64,000 nucleotides of DNA from RYN-230 sp963813975. GTDB lineage: Bacteria; Actinomycetota; Actinomycetes; Streptosporangiales; Streptosporangiaceae. Shown piece by piece: positions 42,851-54,469 of the stretch (its first letter is position 1; every line of letters starts with the position of its first letter). The stretch lies in the NCBI GenBank assembly GCA_963813975.1, contig CAWFAP010000006.1:2170001-2234000 (forward strand). Direction: 5' to 3'. The notes beneath the pieces are model-generated. The model saw only the letters and a program-made list of their open reading frames with translations. It was not told where the DNA came from and made no database searches. Both the position numbers and the translations under genes were made by a program.

Positions 42851-44673
42851 ATGCCCCCCCATGAACCTGCCCGTAGCAGGCCTGCCGGCCGTGGGGCGAC
42901 TCCCCTGGCGTCACTGTGGCGCATCCGGGTCTATCTGCGCCCCTACCGCTGGCAGCTGGCGTTCATGCTCGGGTGCGCCATCGTGGCCGTCGGCGCCGAG
43001 ATCGCCATCCCGCTGCTGACCAAATCCATGATCGATGGCGCGATCAGCCATGGTGAGCGCGGGCTGCTGCTCCCGATCGGCGCGGCCGCCGTCGGGCTGG
43101 GTATCGGCCAGGCGCTGCTGAACTTCCTGCGCCGCTGGATGCAGGCCAGCGCGGTGACCGGGATGGAGCAGTCGATGCGGGCGGACATCTACGCGCACCT
43201 GCAGCGGCTGCCGCCCGCCTTCCACGACGACTGGCAGTCCGGGCAGCTGCTGTCCCGCGCGACCACGGACCTGTCGGCGATCCGGCGGTTCGCCGGCTTC
43301 GGCACGATCTTCCTGGTCACGAACATCGTCACGTTCATCGCGGTGGTGCTGCTGCTCATCCGGCTGAACTGGTGGCTCGGCCTGATCACGGCCACCGTGT
43401 TCCTGCCCGTGGTGGCGGCCAGCACCCGGTTCCAGCAGACCTACCGGGTGCTGTCCCGGCGCGCCCAGGACCAGCAGGGCGACCTGGCCACCTACGTGGA
43501 GGAAGCCGCGACCGGCATCCGCGTGCTCAAGGCCCTGGGCCGGGGCGACGAGGCCGCCGGGCAGCATCGCGGCCAGGCGCTCGAGGTGTTCGGCACCGAG
43601 CTCCAGAAGGCCCGGCTGCGCAGCACGTTCTGGGCCGGCCTGGACCTCATCCCGAACGCGCTGATCGGCCTCCTGCTGCTGCTCGGCGCCATCGCCACCA
43701 GCCGGCACGAGCTGACCCTGGGCGGCCTGGTCGCGTTCATCACGCTGACCCTGCAGCTGGTCTGGCCCATCGAGTCCATGGGCTACATCCTGGCAGGCGG
43801 CCAGGAAGCCGCCACCTCGGCCCAGCGGGTCTTCGAGATCCTGGACACCCCGCCCGCCATCACCAGCCCGGCCGGCCCCGCGCCCGGACCGCCGGCCGCG
43901 CCGCCGCCCGCCGGGCGCGGCCGGCCCGGCTGGTCTTCGACCACGTCGGGTTCAGGTACCCGGGCGCGGGACAGGCTTTACTGCGCGACGTCACCCTGGC
44001 CGTCGAGCCGGGCCAGACCATGGTGCTGGCCGGGGCGACCGGGGCGGGCAAGACGACCCTGCTGCAGCTGGTGCCGCGGCTGGCCGATGTGACGTCGGGC
44101 GCCGTCCTGCTGGACGGCACCGACGTGCGGCGGCTGCCGCTGCCGGTGCTCCGGTCGCGGGTCGGCTGCGCGTTCGAGGATCCGACCCTGTTCTCCGCCA
44201 GCGTCCGGGAGAACGTCGCCTACGGCGCCCCGGACGCTGATGACGCCGCGATCGAGGCCGCGCTGGCGATGGCCCAGGCCGGCTTCGTGCACGACCTGCC
44301 GTGGGGCCTGGACACGCGCATCGGCGAGCAGGGCATGGCCCTGTCGGGTGGGCAGCGGCAGCGGGTGGCCCTGGCCCGCGCGATCCTGGCCCGGCCGTCA
44401 CTGCTGATCCTGGACGACCCGCTGTCCGCCCTGGACGTGCACACCGAGGCGAGGGTGACCAAGGCCCTGAGCGGGCTGCTGGCCGAGACCACGGCGCTCG
44501 TGGTGGCGCACCGGCCGTCCACGGTGACGCTCGCGGACAAGGTGGCCCTGCTCCGCGACGGGGTCATCGCCGCCACCGGCACGCATGCGCACCTGCTGGC
44601 CAGCCAGCCGCGGTACCGCGAGCTGATGAGCGGCCTGGACGAGCCCGGCACCGGCGAGCAGGCGGCGTCATGA
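42851..44673 (+). CDS. ABC exporter subunit with degenerate ATPase site, frameshifted
   Basis: First half of a heterodimeric ABC exporter (type IV membrane domain plus ATPase). The membrane domain has six helices (AFMLGCAIVAVGAEIAIPLL, IGAAAVGLGIGQALLNFL, FLVTNIVTFIAVVLLLIRL and others) with YLRPYRWQ at the start. The ATPase is in another frame: GATGAGKTTLLQLVPRL, ALSGGQRQRVALARAI, SLLILDDPLSALD. The catalytic Glu position after Walker B is Asp, the usual degenerate site of such heterodimers. The frame changes at about 43880-43935 in a CCG/GGC-rich linker, and adding one base restores it. The stop overlaps the next start (ATGA). Confidence 0.85.
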
Positions 44674-46508
44674 CGGCCGGCGCGTGGCGCGGGATCGCCG
44701 CCGAGGACGCCGATGAGGTCACCGGCGGCCTGGCTGCGCTGCTGCGCCGCCGGGCCCGCCGGCTCCTGTTCAGCCTGCTGGGCCCGCAGCGGGCCCGGGT
44801 GATCGTCACCTTCGTGCTCATCGTGACCGCGAACCTGGCCGCGCTGGCCGGCCCGTGGCTGGTCGGGGTGGCCATCGACCGTGGCATCCCTCCGCTCCTG
44901 CACGGCGGCGACCTGGTGCCGCTGGCGCTGTACGTGGCCGGCTTCGCGGCCGCCGTGGCCGTCCAGGCCGTGGCCAGCCGGGGGTTCATCTACTCGATGG
45001 GCAAGCTCGGCGAGACGGTGGTGCTGGAGCTGCGCCAGCGGCTGTTCCTGCATTTCCAGCGGCTGCCGGTGGCGTTCCACGAGCACTACACGTCGGGGCG
45101 GGTCATCTCCCGGCAGGTATCCGACATCGACTCCATCTCGGACCTGTTCGACGACGGCCTGGACGCCCTGGTGTCCGCGGCGCTCTCACTGATCCTCGTG
45201 GGGGCCGGGATGCTGCTGCTGGACTGGCCGCTGGCCCTGGTGGTGCTGGCCGGATTCGTTCCGCTGGCCGGGCTGACGATCTGGTTCCGGCGCGAATCCT
45301 CGGCCGCCTACCGGCGGACCCGGGAAACGATCGCGCAGGTCATCGTCCACTTCGTGGAAACGTTCGGTGGTATCCGCGCCGTGCAGGCGTTCCGCAGGGA
45401 AGCGCGCAACGAGGAGATCTTCGGCAGCCTCAACGGTTCTTACGCGGCGGCCAGCCTGCGTTCGTCCCGGGCCCTCGCGGTATACGCGCCGGGGATCACC
45501 CTGGTCGGCAATGTGGCCACGGGCGTCGTGCTGTGCTACGGCGGGCTGCGGGTGATCGACGGCGACATCAAGGTCGGCGTGCTGGCCACGTTCCTGCTGT
45601 ACCTGGGGCGGTTCTTCGATCCGCTCCAGGACCTGTCCCAGTTCTACAACTCGTTCCAGTCCGCGGCCGCCTCGCTGGAGAAGCTATCCGGTGTGCTGGA
45701 GGAGCCGCCCGCGGTGCCCGAGCCCGCGCGCCCCGTGCCGTTGCCGCCGCGTCACGGGCCGTCCGCCCAGCTCGAGGGCCGCGAGGTCCGGTTCGAGGGC
45801 GTGCGGTTCGGCTACCGGGACACCGCGGTCCTGCCCGGGCTGGACCTGACGATCCCGGCCGCCCAGACCGTGGCCCTGGTGGGCGCCACCGGGGCCGGGA
45901 AGACGACCGTGGCCCGGCTGCTGGCCCGCTTCTACGACCCGGGCCAGGGCAGCGTCCGGCTGGACGGGGTTGACCTGCGGGACCTGCCGGACCGGGTGCT
46001 GCGCCAGGAAGTCGTCCTGGTCACCCAGGAGAACTTCGTGTTCACCGGGTCCGTCGCCGACAACATCCGGCTGGGCCTGCCAGACGCCACCCAGGCCGAG
46101 GTGGAGGCCGCGGCCCGGGCCATCGGCGCCGACGCTTTCATCTCCGCGCTGCCCGGCGGATACCAGGCTGACGTAGGCAAGCGGGGCGGTCGGCTATCGG
46201 CCGGGCAGCGCCAGCTGGTCGCGTTCGCCCGCGCATTCCTCGCCGCGCCCGCGGTGCTGGTGCTCGATGAGGCCACGTCACTGCTGGACATACCCAGCGA
46301 GCAGCTGGTCCAGGGGGCGCTGCGGACCATCCTGGCCGGGCGGACCGCGATGATCATCGCACACCGGCTGTCCACGGTGGAGATCGCCGACCGGGTCCTG
46401 GTGCTCAGCGCCGGGCGCGTGGTCGAGGACGGGCCGCCCGCCAGGCTACTCGCCTCCGACGGGGAGTACTCCGCGCTGCACACTGACTGGCGGGACAGCC
46501 TCGCCTAG
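44670..46508 (+). CDS. ABC exporter subunit with intact ATPase site
   Basis: A 612-residue partner of the preceding gene. The membrane domain (ARVIVTFVLIVTANLAALAGPWLVGVAIDRGI, GFAAAVAVQAVASRGFI and further helices) is followed by an ATPase: LVGATGAGKTTVARLLARF, Q-loop LVTQENFVFTGSV, signature RLSAGQRQLVAFARAF (SAGQ in place of the usual SGGQ), Walker B VLVLDEATSLLD with the catalytic Glu, and H-loop AHRLSTVEIADR. With the partner's degenerate site this gives one functional ATPase, as in TM287/288-type exporters and mycobacterial Rv1272c/Rv1273c. Substrate unknown. Confidence 0.93.
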   Translation: MTAGAWRGIAAEDADEVTGGLAALLRRRARRLLFSLLGPQRARVIVTFVLIVTANLAALAGPWLVGVAIDRGIPPLLHGGDLVPLALYVAGFAAAVAVQAVASRGFIYSMGKLGETVVLELRQRLFLHFQRLPVAFHEHYTSGRVISRQVSDIDSISDLFDDGLDALVSAALSLILVGAGMLLLDWPLALVVLAGFVPLAGLTIWFRRESSAAYRRTRETIAQVIVHFVETFGGIRAVQAFRREARNEEIFGSLNGSYAAASLRSSRALAVYAPGITLVGNVATGVVLCYGGLRVIDGDIKVGVLATFLLYLGRFFDPLQDLSQFYNSFQSAAASLEKLSGVLEEPPAVPEPARPVPLPPRHGPSAQLEGREVRFEGVRFGYRDTAVLPGLDLTIPAAQTVALVGATGAGKTTVARLLARFYDPGQGSVRLDGVDLRDLPDRVLRQEVVLVTQENFVFTGSVADNIRLGLPDATQAEVEAAARAIGADAFISALPGGYQADVGKRGGRLSAGQRQLVAFARAFLAAPAVLVLDEATSLLDIPSEQLVQGALRTILAGRTAMIIAHRLSTVEIADRVLVLSAGRVVEDGPPARLLASDGEYSALHTDWRDSLA

Positions 46509-46585
46509 CCGCGCCCGCGCCATCCGCTAGGCTCGCCGTTGGCCCCGCACAGGCCAGAGGTTCCCGCATGACGTAGGAGCGCATC

Positions 46586-47041
46586 GTGATCCCGAGACGC
46601 AAGCCAGCCAGCCCGGAGGCCGAGCAGAAGTTCGCCGCCGACCAGGCGCTCGCCGCCCGCTTCGACGAACTGCTCGCCGAGGCCCGGATCGCCGAGCAGG
46701 AATTGCGTGACGGGGAGGCGGCGAACGCGCCACTCATCGAGCGCCACCGGCTGGCTAAAGGACTCGACGCGGCGCTCACCGAGGCCATGCGGGCCGCGTA
46801 CGCCGCCGAGCGCGTCGCGATCGGCCCGCTGGGTTACGAGGACCGCATCTACCGCCGCAAGGCCAAGGCGACCCCCCCGGTCCGGGTCTGGTCCGCCGAG
46901 GCGGAACGGCTGCTCACGCTGCGCGAAAGCCACCGGCTGACCGGCATCCCCCGGGTCCCGCGTTCCCCCTCCCTGAGGGAGGCGGAGGAGCTGGCGCCCT
47001 CGTTCCAGCCGGCCGATGCAGGCCCAGTTACGACTGGGTAA
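46586..47041 (+). CDS. Hypothetical protein (151 aa)
   Basis: The family is not recognised. A soluble, very charged helical protein: PEAEQKFAADQALAARFDELLAEARIAEQELRDGEAANAPLIERHRLAKGLDAALTEAMRAAYAAERVAIG is probably one long helical bundle or coiled coil. The C-terminal half has GYEDRIYRRKAKATPPVRVWSAEAERLLTLRESHRL and then a Pro/Ser-rich tail. The GTG start has TAGGAG 6 bases upstream. It lies 77 bases after the ABC exporter, likely in its own unit. A weak hairpin follows. Confidence 0.68.
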   Translation: MIPRRKPASPEAEQKFAADQALAARFDELLAEARIAEQELRDGEAANAPLIERHRLAKGLDAALTEAMRAAYAAERVAIGPLGYEDRIYRRKAKATPPVRVWSAEAERLLTLRESHRLTGIPRVPRSPSLREAEELAPSFQPADAGPVTTG

Positions 47042-47076
47042 CAGAAGCCCGCCGACGGATGCGAATATGTGACGCG

Positions 47077-47090
47077 CCCGCCTCAGCGGG
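47077..47090 (+). terminator. Short hairpin after the 151-aa gene
   Basis: CCCGC-CTCA-GCGGG, a 5-base stem 35 bases after the stop. Weak as a terminator on its own. Confidence 0.35.
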
Positions 47091-47100
47091 AATATGCAAT

Positions 47101-47120
47101 TACGTGACCCGGGTCACGTA
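47101..47120. promoter_or_regulatory. Perfect 20-base palindrome upstream of the DUF5999 gene
   Basis: TACGTGACCCGGGTCACGTA is identical to its own reverse complement. It sits 139 bases before the DUF5999 ATG and about 60 bases after the preceding gene. Its symmetry and size fit a dimeric repressor operator rather than a terminator, since there is no loop. Confidence 0.6.
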
Positions 47121-47258
47121 GACTTACCAGCTACTGGCTACTAGTAACAAAGAGTGGCCCGATAAATCGTCACAACGGACTATGTCGGGTGCTGGGCAAA
47201 GCCGGCACACTAATATGTGATCAACACCACAGCTAGATATTGACCAGGAGGCACACGT

Positions 47259-47519
47259 ATGTGCCCGCATACGCCGCTTTGCCCAGACGCGCGAGCGCTG
47301 GACCGGGAAGCGGCCCGTACTGTCGTCAGTCACCCCGAGCAGGGCTGGAGCCTGCTCTGCAATGGCATCGTCGTGTTCGAGGACACCGGCGAACTGCTGC
47401 CTGGCGGGGATACCGTCGCCCCCCACAGGCCCACAGATGTGAGCGCGAACAGCAAGATCATCCCCGCGGCCCAGCACCGGGCGGCCCAGATCGCCGCGCC
47501 CGCTGAGCCTGCGGCTTAG
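47259..47519 (+). CDS. DUF5999 family protein
   Basis: An 86-residue protein. It opens MCPHTPLCPDARALDREAARTVVSHPEQGWSLLCNGIVVFEDTGELLPGGDTVAPHRP, the full DUF5999 pattern found widely in actinomycetes and of unknown function. Three Cys (CPH..CP, and LLCNG) might bind metal, which is inference. Strong Shine-Dalgarno (AGGAGG) 7 bases before the ATG. The upstream 217 bases contain a perfect 20-base palindrome and AT-rich -10-like sequences (GATATT near 47238). Confidence 0.9.
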   Translation: MCPHTPLCPDARALDREAARTVVSHPEQGWSLLCNGIVVFEDTGELLPGGDTVAPHRPTDVSANSKIIPAAQHRAAQIAAPAEPAA

Positions 47520-47533
47520 CCAGCGCTCCCGCG

Positions 47534-47658
47534 CCCCTGGTCCCCGGGCGTCCCCGTTCTACCCTCTGCTGAGCTCCCCTGGTCCCCGGTGCCCCGGTTC
47601 TACCCTTTGCTGAGTTCCCCTGGTCCCCGGCGCCCCAGTCCCGCCCGGCTGAACGCTG
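47534..47658. repeat. Degenerate ~42-bp tandem repeat
   Basis: Three head-to-tail units begin CCCCTGGTCCCCGG at 47534, 47576 and 47617 and share an internal GTTCTACCCTxTGCTGAG segment; the third degenerates after about 20 bases. The remainder of 47520-48086 is non-coding apart from the transposase remnant and the region just before the hydrolase gene. Confidence 0.7.
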
Positions 47659-47696
47659 GCGCCCCTAGTTCCACGCTGCTGGGCACCACGTCCGGT

Positions 47697-47915
47697 TCAC
47701 GGCGGCTGAGCGGTGCAATCCCCCGCAGCGGGCGTGGGTAGCCAAAGATCTTTAACGGCCACGGGGCAGGTCCCCTCCGGCCAGGCGGCGACCGCCGCCT
47801 GGCCGTCCTGGGTGGCCTGCCGGGCCCGGGCCAGCGCGTCCCAGCCGATCCGGTGTAGGCAGCAGGCCAGCCCGGCCGGGGTGTACCCAGCCCTTCGTAG
47901 GGCGGCATCCGGCAA
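47697..47915 (-). pseudogene. Remnant of an IS630-type transposase (winged-helix N-terminal part)
   Basis: The minus strand reads YTPAGLACCLHRIGWDALARARQATQDGQAAVAAWPEGTCPVAVK. This aligns by eye with the IS630-family winged-helix segment (YTLPGVAYLLHRMGFSPQVPARRAAERDEEAIATWREATWPAVK-type). The upstream start region is missing, there is no catalytic DDE domain, and several key residues are changed. No flanking inverted repeats were found. It marks an old insertion in this intergenic gap. Confidence 0.6.
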
Positions 47916-48086
47916 TGTTCGCCCTCGCGAGAAGCGGGTTCAGCCGGTTGTGGTAGCGTCGGCGCCGCCGTGTGCTGCTGCGAGCTGAGGAGGTGAGACC
48001 GATCAACACTGTGACTGGTCGGGGCTCCCTCCCTCGCGTGGCCTAGGGAGTGCCCGCAGAAGGCATCCCGAAAGGCTTGGAACGCA

Positions 48087-48830
48087 ATGCGCTTCACCTC
48101 CCAGTCGTCGTGCGACGGCGTCACCGAACGGCTCTTTACCCTCACCTTCACCTCCGGTGAAATCCCCGGCGTGCTGTGGACGCCGGACGGCGCCGCCGGG
48201 GCGCGCCCCCTGGTCCTGATGGGACACGGCGGCGGCCAGCACAAGAAGGCCCCCGGCATCGTGGCACGTGCCCGCCGCTTCGCGGGCGACTGCGGTTTCG
48301 CAGTGGCGGCCGTCGATGCGCCCGGCCATGGCGACCGGCCCGGAAATGAGGAACACGGCCGGATCATCGCCGAGATGCGGACCCGCGCGCAGACCGGACG
48401 GGAAGTAACGACGCTGGTCGCCGGTTTCCACACTCTCCTCGCCGGCCAGACCGTCCCGGAATGGCGGGCGGTCCTGGACGCGGTCCAGGAACTCGACTAC
48501 GTCGGCGCCGGTCCGGCGGGCTACTGGGGGATGTCGCTGGGCTGCGGACTCGGCGTTCCGTTCATCGCCGCCGAGCCCCGCATCCGCGCGGCGGTGCTGG
48601 GTTTGAACGGGGCGGAGACCTCGGCCGAGGCCGCCGCACAGATCACCGTCCCGGTGGAGTTCCTCGTGCAGTGGGACGATGAGATGGTGCCGCGGGCGGC
48701 GAGTTTGGCGCTGTTCGATGTCTTCGCCTCAGCCGAGAAGACGCTGCACGCCAACCCCGGCAAGCACGCGGAGATCCCGGTGTTCGAGCTGGACAGCGCG
48801 CTGCGGTTTTTCACCCGGCACCTGTGCTGA
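48087..48830 (+). CDS. Alpha/beta hydrolase (dienelactone hydrolase-like)
   Basis: A 247-residue cytoplasmic alpha/beta hydrolase. RPLVLMGHGGGQHKKAPGIV gives the HGG oxyanion motif, and GYWGMSLGCGLGVPFIA gives the nucleophile elbow G-M-S-L-G. An Asp in VQWDDEMVPRAAS and a His in PGKHAEIP are in the right places for the triad. Substrate unknown. There is no strong Shine-Dalgarno before the ATG at 48087. Neighbours do not indicate a pathway. Confidence 0.82.
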   Translation: MRFTSQSSCDGVTERLFTLTFTSGEIPGVLWTPDGAAGARPLVLMGHGGGQHKKAPGIVARARRFAGDCGFAVAAVDAPGHGDRPGNEEHGRIIAEMRTRAQTGREVTTLVAGFHTLLAGQTVPEWRAVLDAVQELDYVGAGPAGYWGMSLGCGLGVPFIAAEPRIRAAVLGLNGAETSAEAAAQITVPVEFLVQWDDEMVPRAASLALFDVFASAEKTLHANPGKHAEIPVFELDSALRFFTRHLC

Positions 48831-49048
48831 TACCCCGGCTGCCTGCGACGCGCCGACCGGGTTCCGCGCCCGGTCAGCGGGTTCAGCGCACACTGGCCCC
48901 GGGCGCAGATGGGACTCGGCCGGCGCAGCAGATGCCCGCAGCGACGATCGCTGAGGTGACGCTCACCAGCCCCGGACCGGGTCCGGGACGTGATCCGCAA
49001 CGTCAACGGCGAGGGCTGGACGCCGGACGGCGCCCCTTGGCGCCTGGA

Positions 49049-49669
49049 TCAGGGGTGTAGGAATGCCGGCAGGCCCGCCAGCCACGCACCCGCCGTGGCC
49101 CCGGCCACCTCCGGCTTCCTGGACAGGGCGTGCGTTTCACCGTCCAGCACCACGACCCGGGTCCGGGCCGCCTGGTCCGGGATGCCGAACGGATCCCGGC
49201 TGCCGTTGATGACCAGGACGTCCGTGCCCGCCTGGGCCAGCTCGGCCGCCCGCGACTTCTCCGGATGCCCGGGCGGATGGAGCGGGAAGGCCAGCGCGAG
49301 AACCGCCCGGGCCCCGGTCGCGCGCGCGGTCCGGCAGGCGACCCGGGCGCCGTTGCTGCGCCCGCCCTGGACCAGCGGCAGGCCCGCCCCGGCCACAGGC
49401 CGCAGCGCGTCGATGATCTCGATCCACGCGGCGTCCTGCCGCCCGGGTGCTCCGGGCGCCCGGAGCCCCCTGACCCGGTAGGGCTGGGTGACCAGCGCCA
49501 CCGCCGCACCGAGCGGCAGCGCCGCGTCCCGCACGGCGAGCAGGTCGGACGAGCCGACCGCGCCCCCCGAGCCGTGCGTCAGCACCAGCAGGAACCGGGA
49601 ATCCGGCGTCCGCTGGCCACCGCCGGGGGGCCACACCACGTCGGCCTGCGCGGCGCCCTCGCTGGTCAT
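49049..49669 (-). CDS. Alpha/beta hydrolase family protein (KANL3/Tex30-like)
   Basis: A 206-residue hydrolase of the KAT8-regulatory/Tex30 type. LLVLTHGSGGAVGSSDL is the oxyanion loop, VQGGRSNGARVACRTA the nucleophile elbow (G-R-S-N-G), VLVINGSRDPFG the acidic residue and VLDGETHALS the catalytic His. The length is normal for this small family, whose substrate is unknown. The ATG at 49669 follows GTGGAG closely; the GTG at 49678 is the alternative. It is downstream of uvrA's end, in the same direction, about 115 bases away from the uvrA stop on the other side of a gene-free gap. Confidence 0.82.
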   Translation of the reverse strand: MTSEGAAQADVVWPPGGGQRTPDSRFLLVLTHGSGGAVGSSDLLAVRDAALPLGAAVALVTQPYRVRGLRAPGAPGRQDAAWIEIIDALRPVAGAGLPLVQGGRSNGARVACRTARATGARAVLALAFPLHPPGHPEKSRAAELAQAGTDVLVINGSRDPFGIPDQAARTRVVVLDGETHALSRKPEVAGATAGAWLAGLPAFLHP

Positions 49670-49784
49670 GATCTCCACGACGCGAGCGTAGCCTGCGCGT
49701 CCGGCGGGACGGCTCCATGACCTGCGTCTTTCCAGTGCGCACACGAGAGCCCGGTCAGCGGGCCCGGGCGGCAAGCGCCGGCGG

Positions 49785-52649
<2,865 letters not shown>

Positions 52650-52983
52650 TGCGCTCAATTCTCCGGGTCAGGATGAGGGTTCTCCGGCTTGTGATGACGG
52701 ATCTCCAGGTCAGGACGGGGAAGGACGCTACGCCGACAGGGACACGCCATGGTATTCGGGACCACCGACAAAACGTCGCCGCGGCGGCAGAGCTTCCCGC
52801 CGGCGTACCGCCGGGACCAGGCCGCCCCGGGGCGCAGACCGCCGGGCCACGCCGCCCGGCCATCGGCCGCCGGGCCATCCCACCCGGGCCAGGCGTCCCC
52901 GGGCGGCACCACCCGTCCCCCGCTTCCTTCCAGGGTGCCATTCCGCGGGAGATGATGGTCCCGAACCTCGGCAAAGGAGCCCC
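52650..52983. other. Divergent intergenic region between uvrA and the mycothiol enzyme operon
   Basis: No gene is supported in these 334 bases. It must hold two divergent promoters, but no consensus pair and no LexA-type (GAACN4GTTC) site was found. An AAGGAG Shine-Dalgarno lies just before 52984. Confidence 0.4.
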
Positions 52984-53703
52984 GTGGACACCAAAATCAC
53001 CCTGGCCCGCCTCGGCGAGTCGACGGACCGCCTGCTGGCCACCGCGGACGCGCTGACCGACACCCAGGTGGCCGGGGCGTCCCGGCTGCCCGGTTGGTCC
53101 CGGGGGCATGTCCTGACCCACATCGCCCGGAACGCCGACGGCTTCCGGAATCTTCTCGGCTGGGCCCGTACCGGGATCGAGACACCGATGTACCCCAGCG
53201 AAGAAGCCCGGGCCCGCGCCATCCAGGCGGGTGCCGGGCGCTCCGCCGCGGACCTCGCGGCGGACCTGCGGGCCAGCGCCGCCGCGTTCGAGGCGGCGGC
53301 GGATCTCCCGGCGGGCGCCTGGGACGCCCCGGTGGCCAGGCGCGGGGTCACGTTCCCGGCGGCGGGAATCCTGACCCGGCGGCTATCCGAGCTGGAGATC
53401 CATCACGTGGACCTAGGCGCCGGGTACCAGCCGGGCGACTGGCCCGCTGACTTCGTGCAGGAGACCCTGGCCCGGGTGGCCAGTGACTTCGCGGGCCGCC
53501 TGGACGCTCCCGCCTGCCTGGCCCGCCCGGATGGCCACGATGCTGCCTACCCGATCGGCCCGGCCAGCCCGGGCCTGGCCACCCCGGTGACCGTGTCCGG
53601 CCCGCCCGGCACACTGCTGGCCTGGCTGATCGGCCGGGACAGCGGCGCCCGGCTCGAGGTCGCCGGGGCCGCCACCGTGCCGGTGCTGCCACCCTGGCGG
53701 TAG
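52984..53703 (+). CDS. Maleylpyruvate isomerase family mycothiol-dependent enzyme
   Basis: A 239-residue mycothiol-dependent enzyme. The N-terminal bundle has LARLGESTDRLLATADALTDTQVAGASRLPGWSRGHVLTHIARNADGFRNLLGWA, with the metal-binding His of the GWSRGHVLTHIARN motif; RRLSELEIHHVDLGAGY supplies the Glu/His pair. The C-terminal MDMPI domain ends GTLLAWLIGRDSGARLEVAG. It is followed after 52 bases by a metallo-hydrolase on the same strand, a pairing seen elsewhere in actinobacteria downstream of uvrA and fitting thiol-dependent detoxification. The GTG has AAGGAG just upstream. Confidence 0.88.
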   Translation: MDTKITLARLGESTDRLLATADALTDTQVAGASRLPGWSRGHVLTHIARNADGFRNLLGWARTGIETPMYPSEEARARAIQAGAGRSAADLAADLRASAAAFEAAADLPAGAWDAPVARRGVTFPAAGILTRRLSELEIHHVDLGAGYQPGDWPADFVQETLARVASDFAGRLDAPACLARPDGHDAAYPIGPASPGLATPVTVSGPPGTLLAWLIGRDSGARLEVAGAATVPVLPPWR

Positions 53704-53755
53704 CCGGCAGCTGGTTCGGTGTAGAAAGACAGCAACGCAACGCAAGGAGGCAACG

Positions 53756-54421
53756 GTGGCCTACACCGGGGACGTGAGCGTGGGCGGCCCGCCCGAGACG
53801 CGGGAATTGCCGGGACTGACCGTGACCAAGCTCGCGGTCGGGCCGATGGACAACAACGCCTACCTGCTCACCTGCACCGAGACCGGCGAGGCCGCGCTGA
53901 TTGACGCGGCCAACGAGGCCAGCCGCCTGCTCGAGCTGATCGGTGACCGGCCGGTCCGGCGGATCATCACGACGCACCGGCATTTCGACCACTGGCAGGC
54001 GCTCGCCGAGGTACAGGAGGCCACCGGCGCGGAGGTGGTCGCCCACCCGGACGACGCCGTGGAGCTGCCGGTCCCGGTGACCACCCTGGTGGAGCACGGT
54101 GGCACGGTGCCGGTCGGGACGGCCACGCTGTCCGTCATCCACCTGCGCGGGCACACCCCGGGCAGCATCGCGCTGGGCTACGACGCGGCTGGGCAGCTGG
54201 CCGACGGGCCGCACCTGTTCACAGGGGATTCGCTGTTCCCCGGCGGCCCGGGCAACACGCAGGGCGACGCGAAACGGTTCGGCCAGCTGATCGACGACCT
54301 GGAGGAGCGGGTTTTCGCCCCGCTGCCCGACCCCACGTGGGTGTACCCCGGGCACGGGAAGGACACGACGCTCGGCGCTGAGCGGCCGCACCTCGGCGAG
54401 TGGCGGGCCCGGGGCTGGTAG
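53756..54421 (+). CDS. MBL-fold metallo-hydrolase (glyoxalase II-like)
   Basis: A 221-residue metallo-beta-lactamase-fold hydrolase. The metal motif is TTHRHFDHW (HxHxDH). Other ligands are in VIHLRGHTPGSIALGY (His), FTGDSLFPGGPG (Asp) and WVYPGHGKDTT (His), so the binuclear site is complete. Glyoxalase II-like members cleave thioesters; next to a mycothiol-dependent enzyme, a mycothiol thioester is a reasonable substrate guess. AAGGAGG precedes the GTG at a good distance. Confidence 0.9.
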   Translation: MAYTGDVSVGGPPETRELPGLTVTKLAVGPMDNNAYLLTCTETGEAALIDAANEASRLLELIGDRPVRRIITTHRHFDHWQALAEVQEATGAEVVAHPDDAVELPVPVTTLVEHGGTVPVGTATLSVIHLRGHTPGSIALGYDAAGQLADGPHLFTGDSLFPGGPGNTQGDAKRFGQLIDDLEERVFAPLPDPTWVYPGHGKDTTLGAERPHLGEWRARGW

Positions 54422-54469
54422 CAGCGGGGAACCGCGGCGCCAGCCCGCGCCGCGGGCAGGGCCCCCAGG

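Noticed and set aside
47077..47120. Reading the 20-base palindrome as a terminator
   Set aside because: A palindrome without a loop folds poorly as RNA, and it lies beyond a separate short hairpin after the gene.
47600..48433. A 277-codon minus-strand frame over the repeat region and the start of the hydrolase gene
   Set aside because: No family resemblance; it runs antisense to the hydrolase and across repeats and the transposase remnant in a different frame.
48950..49048. Plus-strand stretch reading VRDVIRNVNGEGWTPDGAPWRLDQG, recalling the tail of a serine recombinase
   Set aside because: Only about 25 residues, no catalytic domain and no second conserved motif; too short to call a remnant.
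52650..52983. Possible LexA (SOS) box upstream of uvrA
   Set aside because: GGTTCTCC and similar half-sites occur but no GAACN4GTTC-type full site is present.
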